Below are positions 1 through 5,299 of a stretch of DNA of 5,463 bases, in pieces; the stretch's first letter is position 1, and each line of letters opens with the position of its first letter. Location of the stretch: positions 1 through 5,463 of the forward strand of contig CAAGLS010000181.1 in NCBI GenBank assembly GCA_900770845.1. Direction: 5' to 3'. The notes under the pieces are model-generated. The model was not told where the DNA came from. It searched no databases and was given only the letters and a program-made list of their open reading frames with translations. The DNA is from an uncultured Prevotella sp. (GTDB lineage: Bacteria; Bacteroidota; Bacteroidia; Bacteroidales; Bacteroidaceae). Both the position numbers and the translations under genes were made by a program.

Positions 1-2
1 GT

Positions 3-605
3 GAGTTCGGCAATGGCAGCCGTCCGTCAAACCGCGGTGGGGAGAGCATGGTCCGCTCCGACGGCTCACGCGCCTACGGGGGCAGGACGACCACGCTGTC
101 GCCGCAACGCAACAGCAGGGGCGAAAGCTTTGGCCGGGCCGACAACAGCGCCGCCAACCGCAACAACAACGCCGTGAGCCCGCGCACGATGGGCAACGCG
201 AGCCGCACCCAGTCGGTGCAGCCCCAGCAGCGCGGCGGCTTGCGCCCGCAGACTGACGTGCAGCGCGAAAACACCGGCGCGCGTCGTGGAGGCTCTGGCT
301 TTGGCAGCAGCACGCGCACCACAGTGACGCGCCCGTCGTCGACGGAACGCTTCTACTCCACTCCCTCGCGCTCCTTCACTCCGCAGCGCAGCAACGGCAA
401 CTTCAACCAGCAGCCCTCGCGCAGCTACTCTGCCCCGTCGCGAAGCTATTCCGCTCCGTCGCGCAGCTTCAGCTCGCCCTCACCAAGCTACTCTTCGCCC
501 TCACGCAGTTTCTCCGCTCCCTCTCGCAGCTCGGCTCCATCCATGAACCGCAGCAATGGTGGCGGGTCGCGCAGTGGCTCTACCTCGTTTGGAGGTCGAC
601 GCTGA
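3..605 (+). CDS. Ser/Arg-rich low-complexity protein, C-terminal part (5' truncated by window edge)
   Basis: The reading frame is open from the first complete codon at position 3 to a TGA at 603-605, so the gene begins upstream of the window. The ATG at 48 is an internal methionine and need not be the start. The visible 200 residues are dominated by Ser, Arg, Gly, Pro, Asn and Gln, with no predicted globular domain and no membrane segment. Near the C-terminus, six copies of a seven-residue unit (consensus PSRSYSA, with Y/F and A/S variation) lie at 414-536, with a degenerate relative at 354-386. The tail ends in Gly/Ser/Arg and GGRR. Tails of this kind are familiar at the ends of secreted or envelope-associated Bacteroidota proteins, but the N-terminus that would show a signal peptide is not present. 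A strong terminator follows 58 bp downstream. That it is a real gene is fairly certain; its function is unknown. Confidence 0.75.
   Translation, partial: EFGNGSRPSNRGGESMVRSDGSRAYGGRTTTLSPQRNSRGESFGRADNSAANRNNNAVSPRTMGNASRTQSVQPQQRGGLRPQTDVQRENTGARRGGSGFGSSTRTTVTRPSSTERFYSTPSRSFTPQRSNGNFNQQPSRSYSAPSRSYSAPSRSFSSPSPSYSSPSRSFSAPSRSSAPSMNRSNGGGSRSGSTSFGGRR
414..536 (+). repeat. 21-bp coding tandem repeat (PSRSYSA heptapeptide array)
   Basis: Six successive units of about 21 bp encode PSRSYSA, PSRSYSA, PSRSFSS, PSPSYSS, PSRSFSA and a shortened PSRSSA. The DNA copies differ mainly at third codon positions and at the Tyr/Phe and Ala/Ser positions. An array that keeps frame can change length by slippage or recombination without breaking the protein. 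The aromatic residue every seventh position in a Ser/Arg/Pro background implies a disordered, positively charged tail. Confidence 0.8.
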
Positions 606-663
606 CCCCTGCACAATGCAAGGATGATTCTGAGACAACACTTTTATTTGTATGAACAATCAT

Positions 664-704
664 AAGGGGGGAACCTCCACGGATGTGGAAGTCCCCCCTT
701 TTTT
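664..704 (+). terminator. Intrinsic terminator of the Ser/Arg-rich gene
   Basis: An inverted repeat spans 664-700. The lower stem pairs AAGGGGGG with CCCCCCTT, the upper stem pairs the CTCCAC side with GTGGAAG (one mismatch and one bulged A), and the loop is GGAT. It is followed at once by a T run at 699-704. It lies 58 bp after the stop codon at 603-605. The opposite strand lacks a T run after the stem, so it should work mainly for plus-strand transcription although the two flanking genes are convergent. Confidence 0.9.
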
Positions 705-738
705 AATGCATAATGCATAATTCATAATTCATAATTCA
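704..738. repeat. Heptanucleotide tandem repeat TAATGCA/TAATTCA x5
   Basis: Two copies of TAATGCA (704-717) are followed by three of TAATTCA (718-738), and a partial TAAT then runs into 739-742. The array sits between the terminator of the upstream gene and the 3' end of the convergent epimerase homologue, so it is in neither a promoter nor a coding region. It is a simple-sequence repeat; nothing shows a function. Confidence 0.85.
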
Positions 739-785
739 TAATGGGCGTTCGCCATGCAGCAAGCGGGTGTTCCCCCACAGCGCGC

Positions 786-1892
786 CTACTTTCTCAGCTC
801 CAACAGGATGCTCACCACCCTCTCGGCACTGCGGCCATCCCAGCGGTCGGGAATGCCAGACGGTTTCCACCGCCCGGCAGCCATGTCGCCCACGGCCTGG
901 CGCAGCCGCTCGGGATCCTCGCCCACAAGCACGTTGGTGCCCACCTTCACGGTCTCGATATGTTCCGTGTAGCTGTTGAGCGTGATGCAGGGAATGCCAT
1001 TGAACGTAGCCTCCTCGGCCACGTTGCCCGAGTCGGTGATGATGCCCTTGGCATGCGACGTGAGATACATGAAGTCGAGATAGCTCAACGGCTCCACCAG
1101 CCTGAGGTCGAAGTGGGCGTCGGCCATCGCTCCCCGTATGGCCTCGGCCGCCTTTCCGCGCAGGGGGGCTACCACGGGTATCTTGCCATCGCCCAGCACC
1201 TGGCCCACAGCAGCCACCATGTCGTGCATGTTCTGCCGGTCGGCAATGAGCCGCTTGCGGTTGAGCGTGAAGACGATATATTCTCCTTCGTTCAACTTTT
1301 GGGTGTCCATCATCGCCGGCCGCTTGAAGTTGGCGTGGAGCAGCCTCAGGTTGTCGATGAGGATGTTGCCCACCATATACACCTTCGACAGCTCTGCCCC
1401 CTCGCGGTTGGCGATGGTGTTGTTGCTGATGCCGGCGGTGAAGAGGATGTCGCTCAGTCCGTCGATGACCAGCCGGTTGATTTCCTTGGGCATGTTGATG
1501 TCGAAGGAGCGGGTGCCAGCGGCGATGTGGGCCAGCGTGAGTCCCTGCTTCTTCGTCACGATGGCCACGCCCATGGTCGACGAGAGGTCGTCGACCACCA
1601 CCACCACGTCGGTGGGATGCCCTTGGAGATAATGCTCAAACTTCGCCATCACCTCCCCCACAAGGACATTGAGGTTGTCGCAGTCTACCCCAAGATAGGT
1701 TGTGGGCTTGTGGATCTGCAAGTCGGCAAAAAGCGAGTCCTCCACGGTGGGGTCGTCCTCGCGGCCGGAATATACCAGCTCATAGTGGAGCGGTTTCTGA
1801 TTGCCCTGTTGCTGATAGCGCTCGATGGCACGGATGAGGGGCGCCACCTTGATGAAGTTGGGGCGCGCACCTGCTACAATACATATATTCAT
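786..1892 (-). CDS. wecB: UDP-N-acetylglucosamine 2-epimerase family protein with substituted active-site motifs
   Basis: This 368-residue protein matches the non-hydrolysing UDP-GlcNAc 2-epimerase family (WecB/MnaA; E. coli WecB is 376 residues), cytoplasmic GT-B-like enzymes that interconvert UDP-GlcNAc and UDP-ManNAc for surface glycans. Visible family marks are the N-terminal GARPNFIK (residues 8-15), VVVDDLSST (98-106), AGTRSFDINMPKEINR (125-140), VGNILID (174-180), TDSGNVAEEAT (286-296), GTNVLVGEDP (318-327) and the C-terminal GIPDRWDGRSAERVV (346-360). By eye, however, the WecB catalytic Glu117, Glu131 and His213 correspond to Ala124, Lys136 and Asn211; only the Asp95 equivalent (Asp102) is kept. 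The symbol marks the family only: normal epimerase activity is doubtful. The ATG at 1892 puts the Rossmann motif at the N-terminus as expected and lies about 30 nt from a good promoter. The gene is downstream of a glycosyltransferase on the same strand. Confidence 0.9.
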   Translation of the reverse strand: MNICIVAGARPNFIKVAPLIRAIERYQQQGNQKPLHYELVYSGREDDPTVEDSLFADLQIHKPTTYLGVDCDNLNVLVGEVMAKFEHYLQGHPTDVVVVVDDLSSTMGVAIVTKKQGLTLAHIAAGTRSFDINMPKEINRLVIDGLSDILFTAGISNNTIANREGAELSKVYMVGNILIDNLRLLHANFKRPAMMDTQKLNEGEYIVFTLNRKRLIADRQNMHDMVAAVGQVLGDGKIPVVAPLRGKAAEAIRGAMADAHFDLRLVEPLSYLDFMYLTSHAKGIITDSGNVAEEATFNGIPCITLNSYTEHIETVKVGTNVLVGEDPERLRQAVGDMAAGRWKPSGIPDRWDGRSAERVVSILLELRK

Positions 1893-1928
1893 AAGCGTAA
1901 CAATTTCCCAATGCTTGATAAATTATTG

Positions 1929-1959
1929 CAAAGATAGCCATTATCGGCTGATTATCCAA
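1929..1959 (-). promoter_or_regulatory. Bacteroidota-type promoter for the epimerase homologue
   Basis: On the minus strand, TATCTTTG (1936-1929) matches the TAnnTTTG -7 element exactly. A TTG (1959-1957) lies 20 bp further upstream, within the 19-21 bp spacing known for the Bacteroides -33/-7 promoter. Transcription would start near 1922-1925, giving a leader of about 30 nt before the ATG at 1892. No Shine-Dalgarno sequence is visible, which is normal for the phylum. The element means that the epimerase homologue can be expressed without the upstream glycosyltransferase. Confidence 0.7.
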
Positions 1960-1991
1960 GGTTTTCGTCCTCTTTTACGCACCACGCTGAC

Positions 1992-2028
1992 GGTTTGAGG
2001 CGCATGGTTGTAAGCCCCTGCTCAAACC
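1992..2028 (-). repeat. Inverted repeat overlapping the glycosyltransferase stop codon
   Basis: A perfect 8-bp inverted repeat, GGTTTGAG at 1992-1999 and CTCAAACC at 2021-2028, encloses a 21-nt spacer that can pair a little further (GGGGC with GCGC, one mismatch). The left arm as transcribed covers the stop codon at 2024-2022. No T run follows on the minus strand, so it is not a standard intrinsic terminator; it could stabilise the 3' end of the glycosyltransferase mRNA. Confidence 0.4.
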
Positions 2029-2993
2029 AGAATGTCCTCCTCGTCTGTGTTTCCGGCGAAAGAGGCATAAAGGGAGAAGTTGGTCGCATAGAGTTCCGGC
2101 GCGCACAGACGATAAAGCTTCTTCGACTGGGAGATGACAAAGAAGTCCAAAAAGGTTTTGGCAAAGGCGCTGAAGTCAGATGTCTTGCTAAGATGGCAAA
2201 TGCTGTCGGAGTCTAAAACGATGACCGGCAAATCCTCCACCTCCTTGAGGAACCGCTTGCTGTCGGAGAATATCACGACGGGCAGGTCGGTGGCCTCGGC
2301 CACTCTCCCTACGGCAGCCTTGCAGCGCGCGAGAAGATCCTTTTGCCGCTCTATGGGAAGGACGGGATACTTGGAACTCTCAAACTGTCCCAAGGCATTG
2401 ACAAACCGCGCATGGACCGACACGTAACCATTGGCCGTCAACCCCGTGCCGGCCAATAGCCTCATCATCATGTCGCTGGGTTTGAATAGCTCATTGAAAA
2501 GACTGCCAAAACGCTTGTCGAAGTCGCTCACCCCATTCACGTAGAACAGGTCGTCGCCTTTATAACAACAACAAACGTATTCCTTGTTGGGCCTCAACTT
2601 GCAGTCCAATCCCTTTCTCAGGCCAGAATAGATGAAGAATCTTGTATTCCTTATCGAATAAGCGGGCCCATTGCCATCACATTGCCATCGAACCTGACTC
2701 TCAGAGAGGAAATCGCCCAAGGGAAAAGGCTCTCTCCACACAATCTTGAACGAATATCCATTTTGCTTCGCAATGTAATAGCAGCCCAAGATGGCTTTCA
2801 GGCGATCGGCCAATCCCGGATGGGAATAATGAGGGTCGAAGACAAAATAAAAGACGTTGCCATTGGGACTCGGCATCAGAGTCGCCCTCCTTACATACCT
2901 GAGCTCAAAGAGTCTTCCTTTAAGGACAGTAAGGAGTTCTTTGCCTTTCTGTCCGCCAAGCCGATATATGAAATACTTGATTTTGTCGATCAT
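2022..2993 (-). CDS. Putative glycosyltransferase, fucosyltransferase-superfamily-like
   Basis: This 323-residue soluble protein has no signal peptide or membrane segment. Three stretches suggest the superfamily of GDP-fucose-dependent and related glycosyltransferases: HPGLADRLKAILGCYYIA (58-75), resembling the GGLGDRLKGI-type loop; VSVHARFVN (191-199), in the position of the HxRxxD donor-binding motif with Asn for the final Asp; and a C-terminal stretch with FSDS (242-245), a helix FAKTFLDFFVISQS (277-290) and ATNFSLYASFAG (303-314), like the usual SxFS segment. The likely role is transfer of a deoxysugar or other sugar to a surface glycan in the cytoplasm. Donor and acceptor cannot be read, and fucose is only the family's best-known donor. 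The ATG at 2993 is chosen because a TAnnTTTG element ends 15 bp upstream. The epimerase homologue follows on the same strand 129 bp downstream. The family call is from motif recognition and is moderate; that it is a real gene is nearly certain. Confidence 0.8.
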   Translation of the reverse strand: MIDKIKYFIYRLGGQKGKELLTVLKGRLFELRYVRRATLMPSPNGNVFYFVFDPHYSHPGLADRLKAILGCYYIAKQNGYSFKIVWREPFPLGDFLSESQVRWQCDGNGPAYSIRNTRFFIYSGLRKGLDCKLRPNKEYVCCCYKGDDLFYVNGVSDFDKRFGSLFNELFKPSDMMMRLLAGTGLTANGYVSVHARFVNALGQFESSKYPVLPIERQKDLLARCKAAVGRVAEATDLPVVIFSDSKRFLKEVEDLPVIVLDSDSICHLSKTSDFSAFAKTFLDFFVISQSKKLYRLCAPELYATNFSLYASFAGNTDEEDILV

Positions 2994-3007
2994 AATTCAT
3001 TTTGTTG

Positions 3008-3015
3008 CAAAGGTA
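3008..3015 (-). promoter_or_regulatory. Promoter -7 element for the glycosyltransferase
   Basis: On the minus strand, TACCTTTG (3015-3008) fits TAnnTTTG exactly. At the expected -33 position (3038-3035) there is only TTCG, so that half is weak. Transcription would start near 3001-3004, leaving a leader of about 8-11 nt before the ATG at 2993. No other start fits this promoter better. Confidence 0.6.
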
Positions 3016-3118
3016 CGAAAAAAAGCCAACTGTACGAATGAAAACCACCATTTTTATCCATCACCATTGGATTAAGGCAAGCTTTGGCTTGGCTGCCTGC
3101 AGACGAAGAACCGTCTAC

Positions 3119-3206
3119 TAATGTTTCGTGACAGCTGCCACGAACTATCGTGACAATTGTCACGAACTATCGAGGCAGTTGCCACGAACTATCGTGACAA
3201 TTGCCA
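3119..3206. repeat. Four 22-bp tandem units carrying phased palindromes
   Basis: Units at 3119-3140 (diverged in its first eight bases), 3141-3162, 3163-3184 and 3185-3206 follow the form CGAACTATCGTGACAATTGCCA. Each junction creates an 18-bp dyad. The one at 3148-3165, TCGTGACAATTGTCACGA, is a perfect palindrome; those at 3126-3143, 3170-3187 and 3192-3209 have one or two mismatched pairs. The dyad centres are exactly 22 bp apart, about two helical turns, so all would face the same side of the DNA. They lie 110-200 bp upstream of the glycosyltransferase promoter and about 500 bp upstream of the symporter promoter. An operator array or a dispersed repeat are both possible. Confidence 0.85.
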
Positions 3207-3245
3207 CAAATGTTGTATAAGTCGTGTTGATAGAACTAAAAGACT

Positions 3246-3258
3246 GCCTCTTCGAGAC
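3246..3258. repeat. Small CTTC-loop hairpin, copy 1
   Basis: GCCTC-TTC-GAGAC forms a 5-bp stem with one mismatched pair. The surrounding 16 bases (3246-3261) recur with a single change at 3566-3581. Confidence 0.55.
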
Positions 3259-3360
3259 TGTGGAGACCTTTTCTGCCAACGCTTATAAGAGGAGAGAGGC
3301 AAAGAATCCCACCCCCTAACGCCTCCCTACGAAGTGAGGGACCCCCCATCACGCCCCCCA

Positions 3361-3410
3361 AAATGCACCCAAAGGCTTGCATACAATAAATGTACCCCAA
3401 AGCATGCATC
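3361..3410. repeat. Imperfect direct repeat, about 23 bp, period 27
   Basis: AAATGCACCCAAAGGCTTGC (3361-3380) and AAATGTACCCCAAAGCATGC (3388-3407) align over about 23 bp each, with a few substitutions and a one-base shift. This lies inside the repeat-rich intergenic stretch and has no evident function. Confidence 0.5.
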
Positions 3411-3426
3411 CGATGCGGGCGACATG

Positions 3427-3453
3427 CCTTTGCGTTCTTTGCGCCTTTGCGAG
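3427..3453. repeat. CTTTGCG iterations, copy 1
   Basis: CCTTTGCGTTCTTTGCG at 3427-3443 is followed directly by CCTTTGCG (3444-3451) and AGA. The same 17 bases recur at 3604-3620. Translated on the minus strand, such tracts give Arg/Lys/Glu-rich strings that can be mistaken for protein. Confidence 0.75.
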
Positions 3454-3481
3454 AGATATGGGTATGCGCACTTCGTGCTTC

Positions 3482-3498
3482 GCGCGTCTTCGAGGCGC
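3482..3498. repeat. Small CTTC-loop hairpin, copy 2
   Basis: GCGCGTC-TTC-GAGGCGC forms a 7-bp stem with a single G/G mismatch and a three-base loop. A smaller hairpin, GCAC-TTC-GTGC, lies just before it at 3468-3478. Confidence 0.55.
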
Positions 3499-3525
3499 TG
3501 AGTCTGCACCACCCATCGTCCCTCG

Positions 3526-3552
3526 CCCCGGGCTGCGCAAGCTTGCCCGGGG
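3526..3552. repeat. GC-rich perfect hairpin (CCCCGGGC/GCCCGGGG)
   Basis: An 8-bp perfect stem (3526-3533 with 3545-3552) encloses the 11-base loop TGCGCAAGCTT. It would be very stable in RNA from either strand. No T run follows on either side, so it is not a typical terminator; it looks like a repetitive extragenic palindromic-type element. Confidence 0.75.
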
Positions 3553-3565
3553 TTAGAGAGAGTCC

Positions 3566-3578
3566 GCCTCTTCGAGGC
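3566..3578. repeat. Small CTTC-loop hairpin, copy 3
   Basis: GCCTC-TTC-GAGGC is a perfect 5-bp stem with a three-base loop. With its relative at 3246-3258 it brackets 320 bp of repeat-rich sequence in direct orientation. Confidence 0.6.
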
Positions 3579-3603
3579 TGTTGCGGCGCACAGTCGGGTG
3601 TGG

Positions 3604-3620
3604 CCTTTGCGTTCTTTGCG
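3604..3620. repeat. CTTTGCG iterations, copy 2
   Basis: CCTTTGCGTTCTTTGCG is identical to 3427-3443, in the same orientation, 177 bp downstream, and is also followed by AGA. Confidence 0.75.
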
Positions 3621-3705
3621 AGATAAAAAAATACAGGGATACGCGCGGTCAACCATAAAACAACATGAATGAATGACGGGGCATCATTTATCCATCATTT
3701 TTTCG

Positions 3706-3713
3706 TAACTTTG
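3706..3713 (+). promoter_or_regulatory. Promoter -7 element for the symporter
   Basis: TAACTTTG fits TAnnTTTG exactly and ends 8 bp before the ATG at 3722. No TTG is visible 19-21 bp upstream, so the -33 half is poor. Transcription would begin at about 3717-3720, leaving only a few bases of leader if translation starts at 3722. A start at 3728 or 3740, both in-frame ATGs, would give a leader of about 10-23 nt. Confidence 0.6.
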
Positions 3714-3721
3714 CAGCCGTT

Positions 3722-5143
3722 ATGTTGATGCTTATCACCATGCTCGCCTATTTTGGGCTGCTGATGCTTGTCAGCCGCCTCACGTCGCGACGAGCCGACA
3801 ACGACACTTTCTTCCGCGGCAACAGGCAGTCGCCGTGGTATTTGGTAGCATTTGGAATGATTGGCGCCAGCATCTCGGGCATCACCTTCGTGTCGGTGCC
3901 CGGCATGGTGCTGAAGACCGACTTCACCTATCTGCAAATGTGCCTGGGGTTCATCCTTGGCTATTTTGCGGTGGCCTTCATTCTGCTGCCAGTATACTAC
4001 AGGCTCAACCTCACCACCATCTACTCCTATCTGCAACGCAGGATGGGACGGCGCAGCTACAAGACGGGAGCGTCGTTCTTCCTACTGAGCAAGATGACAA
4101 ACGCGGCGGCACGGTTCTATGTGGTATGCATTGTGCTGCAGGAGTTCGTGCTCAATCGCTACAATGTGCCCTTCCCCGTGACCGTCACCTGCCTTGTGGC
4201 CCTCATCTGGCTCTACACGCGGCGCGGCGGCATCAAGACATTGGTATGGACCGACACGCTGCAGACATTCTGTATGCTCACCGCATTGGTGCTCATCATC
4301 CTGCAAGTGGCCGGCGCGCTCCACCTCACTTCCGCCGAGGCTGTGGGCAGCATCATGGCCGACAGCCACTCACGCGTGTTTGTCTTTGACGACTGGAGTT
4401 CGCGGCAAAACTTCTGGAAGCAGTTTCTCAGCGGCATCTTTGTGGTCATCGTGATGACGGGCCTCGACCAGGACCTCATGCAGAAGAACCTGACCTGCAA
4501 GTCGCTCCGCGACGCACAAAAGGACGTGTGCACCTACGGGTTTGCCTTCGTGCCGGTGAACCTGCTCTTCCTCGCCCTCGGCGTCCTGCTGCTCCATCTG
4601 GCCCAGCGCGAGGGCACGGTGCCTCAAGCCGGCGACCAGCTCGTGCCGATGTTTGCCGCCACTGGGCGGTTGGGCGACCTCGTCGTCGTGTTGTTCACCA
4701 TGGGCGTGGTTGCCGCCTCCTTCTCCAGTGCCGACTCAGCCCTGACGGCCCTGACCACAAGCTTCTGCGTGGACATCTGCGAGCGGCAGGGCGACGAGCG
4801 GCTGCGCAAGCGCGTCCACTTGCTGATGGCCGTGGTCTTCGTGGCGTTCATCATCGCCTTTAGGCTGTTCAACTCCATGAGCATCATCGACGCCATCTAC
4901 ACGCTCTGCTCCTACACCTACGGCCCGCTGTTGGGCATCTTCGCCTACGGACTCGCCACCCATCGCAGCGTTGACGACCGATGGGTGCCCTACATCTGTG
5001 TGGCCTCTCCCCTGCTCTGCCTGCTGATCGACACAGTGGCAGACAACTTGACGGGCTACAAGTTTGGCTATGAGATGCTGATGCTCAATGGTGGCCTGAC
5101 CTTCGCAGGACTTTGGATTTCAGGGAAAAGAAGAGCCTCTTGA
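3722..5143 (+). CDS. Sodium:solute symporter (SSS family)
   Basis: This 473-residue integral membrane protein has about 13 hydrophobic segments, among them residues 1-18, 41-62, 70-93, 118-142, 150-166, 178-203, 234-248, 270-294, 316-335, 365-383, 388-409, 421-438 and 448-467. That fits the LeuT-fold solute:sodium symporters, which couple Na+ entry to uptake of a small solute across the inner membrane. Family marks are GMIGASISGITFVSVPG (45-61) in the first core helix, TGLDQDLMQKN (246-256), and SSADSALTALTTS (335-347), whose Ser/Thr residues lie where the second Na+ site is in this family. The substrate is not evident; sugars, sialic acid, amino acids, iodide and vitamins are all known for relatives. 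ATGs at 3722, 3728 and 3740 compete as starts; 3722 is given as the longest, but it leaves almost no leader after the -7 element. The gene runs divergently from the glycosyltransferase and appears to be monocistronic. Confidence 0.92.
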   Translation: MLMLITMLAYFGLLMLVSRLTSRRADNDTFFRGNRQSPWYLVAFGMIGASISGITFVSVPGMVLKTDFTYLQMCLGFILGYFAVAFILLPVYYRLNLTTIYSYLQRRMGRRSYKTGASFFLLSKMTNAAARFYVVCIVLQEFVLNRYNVPFPVTVTCLVALIWLYTRRGGIKTLVWTDTLQTFCMLTALVLIILQVAGALHLTSAEAVGSIMADSHSRVFVFDDWSSRQNFWKQFLSGIFVVIVMTGLDQDLMQKNLTCKSLRDAQKDVCTYGFAFVPVNLLFLALGVLLLHLAQREGTVPQAGDQLVPMFAATGRLGDLVVVLFTMGVVAASFSSADSALTALTTSFCVDICERQGDERLRKRVHLLMAVVFVAFIIAFRLFNSMSIIDAIYTLCSYTYGPLLGIFAYGLATHRSVDDRWVPYICVASPLLCLLIDTVADNLTGYKFGYEMLMLNGGLTFAGLWISGKRRAS

Positions 5144-5177
5144 CAGCTGGCCAATAAACAATTCAAGTTTCGGAAGT

Positions 5178-5206
5178 TGGGTATTCAATTTGTTGTACCC
5201 ATTTTT
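5178..5206 (+). terminator. Possible terminator of the symporter gene
   Basis: TGGGTA (5178-5183) pairs with TACCCA (5196-5201) around a 12-base loop and is followed by five T residues (5202-5206). It lies 35 bp after the symporter stop codon. The stem is short and only half GC, so efficiency may be modest. Confidence 0.5.
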
Positions 5207-5208
5207 GA

Positions 5209-5232
5209 ACGAGTTCTTGAATACAAACTCGT
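5209..5232. repeat. Inverted repeat ACGAGTT/AACTCGT
   Basis: A perfect 7-bp stem (5209-5215 with 5226-5232) has a 10-base loop. No T run follows. It comes directly after the possible terminator. Confidence 0.5.
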
Positions 5233-5299
5233 GGGAAAATATATTGTCGTGACTTTGCCAATGCGTGACCGCCAATCTCCAAATGGTAATGGAAAATTG

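Larger units (their letters stand above)
3016..3705. other. Long intergenic region between divergent genes, no credible CDS
   Basis: About 690 bp separate the promoters of the glycosyltransferase (minus) and the symporter (plus). Open frames exist here on both strands, up to 138 codons, but their translations are built from hairpin arms and CTTTGCG iterations (read as Lys/Glu/Arg-rich strings), they have no promoter, and they overlap one another, so I do not call them genes. The region contains a small hairpin (CAAGC/GCTTG, 3078-3091), the phased palindromes at 3126-3209, a repeat-rich stretch at 3246-3624 and an AT-rich promoter stretch before 3706. It resembles an accumulation of dispersed intergenic repeats more than one regulatory unit. 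Confidence 0.7.

Noticed and set aside
664..704. Bidirectional terminator also serving the epimerase gene
   Set aside because: On the minus strand only two T residues follow the stem, and the structure is about 80 bp past that gene's stop, so efficient termination there is not supported.
741..1937. Plus-strand open frame of 398 codons spanning the whole epimerase gene
   Set aside because: It is longer than the minus-strand gene but is its antisense shadow. The translation is His/Val/Gly-rich without family motifs, whereas the minus strand shows a full set of epimerase-family signatures and a good promoter.
3126..3209. CRISPR array
   Set aside because: The units abut with no unique spacers, and the 22-bp period is far below a repeat-plus-spacer length.
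3526..3552. GC-rich hairpin as an intrinsic terminator
   Set aside because: There is no T run on either strand after the stem, and no gene ends nearby.
3236..3652. Minus-strand frames of 138 and 109 codons, and a plus-strand frame at 3390-3626
   Set aside because: They overlap one another across hairpins and CTTTGCG repeats, have no promoter, and encode basic strings generated by the repeats. They are better explained as repeat DNA.
4082..4963. Minus-strand and shifted-frame open frames inside the symporter gene
   Set aside because: They are shadows of the GC-rich symporter coding sequence, with no promoter and no recognisable motifs.
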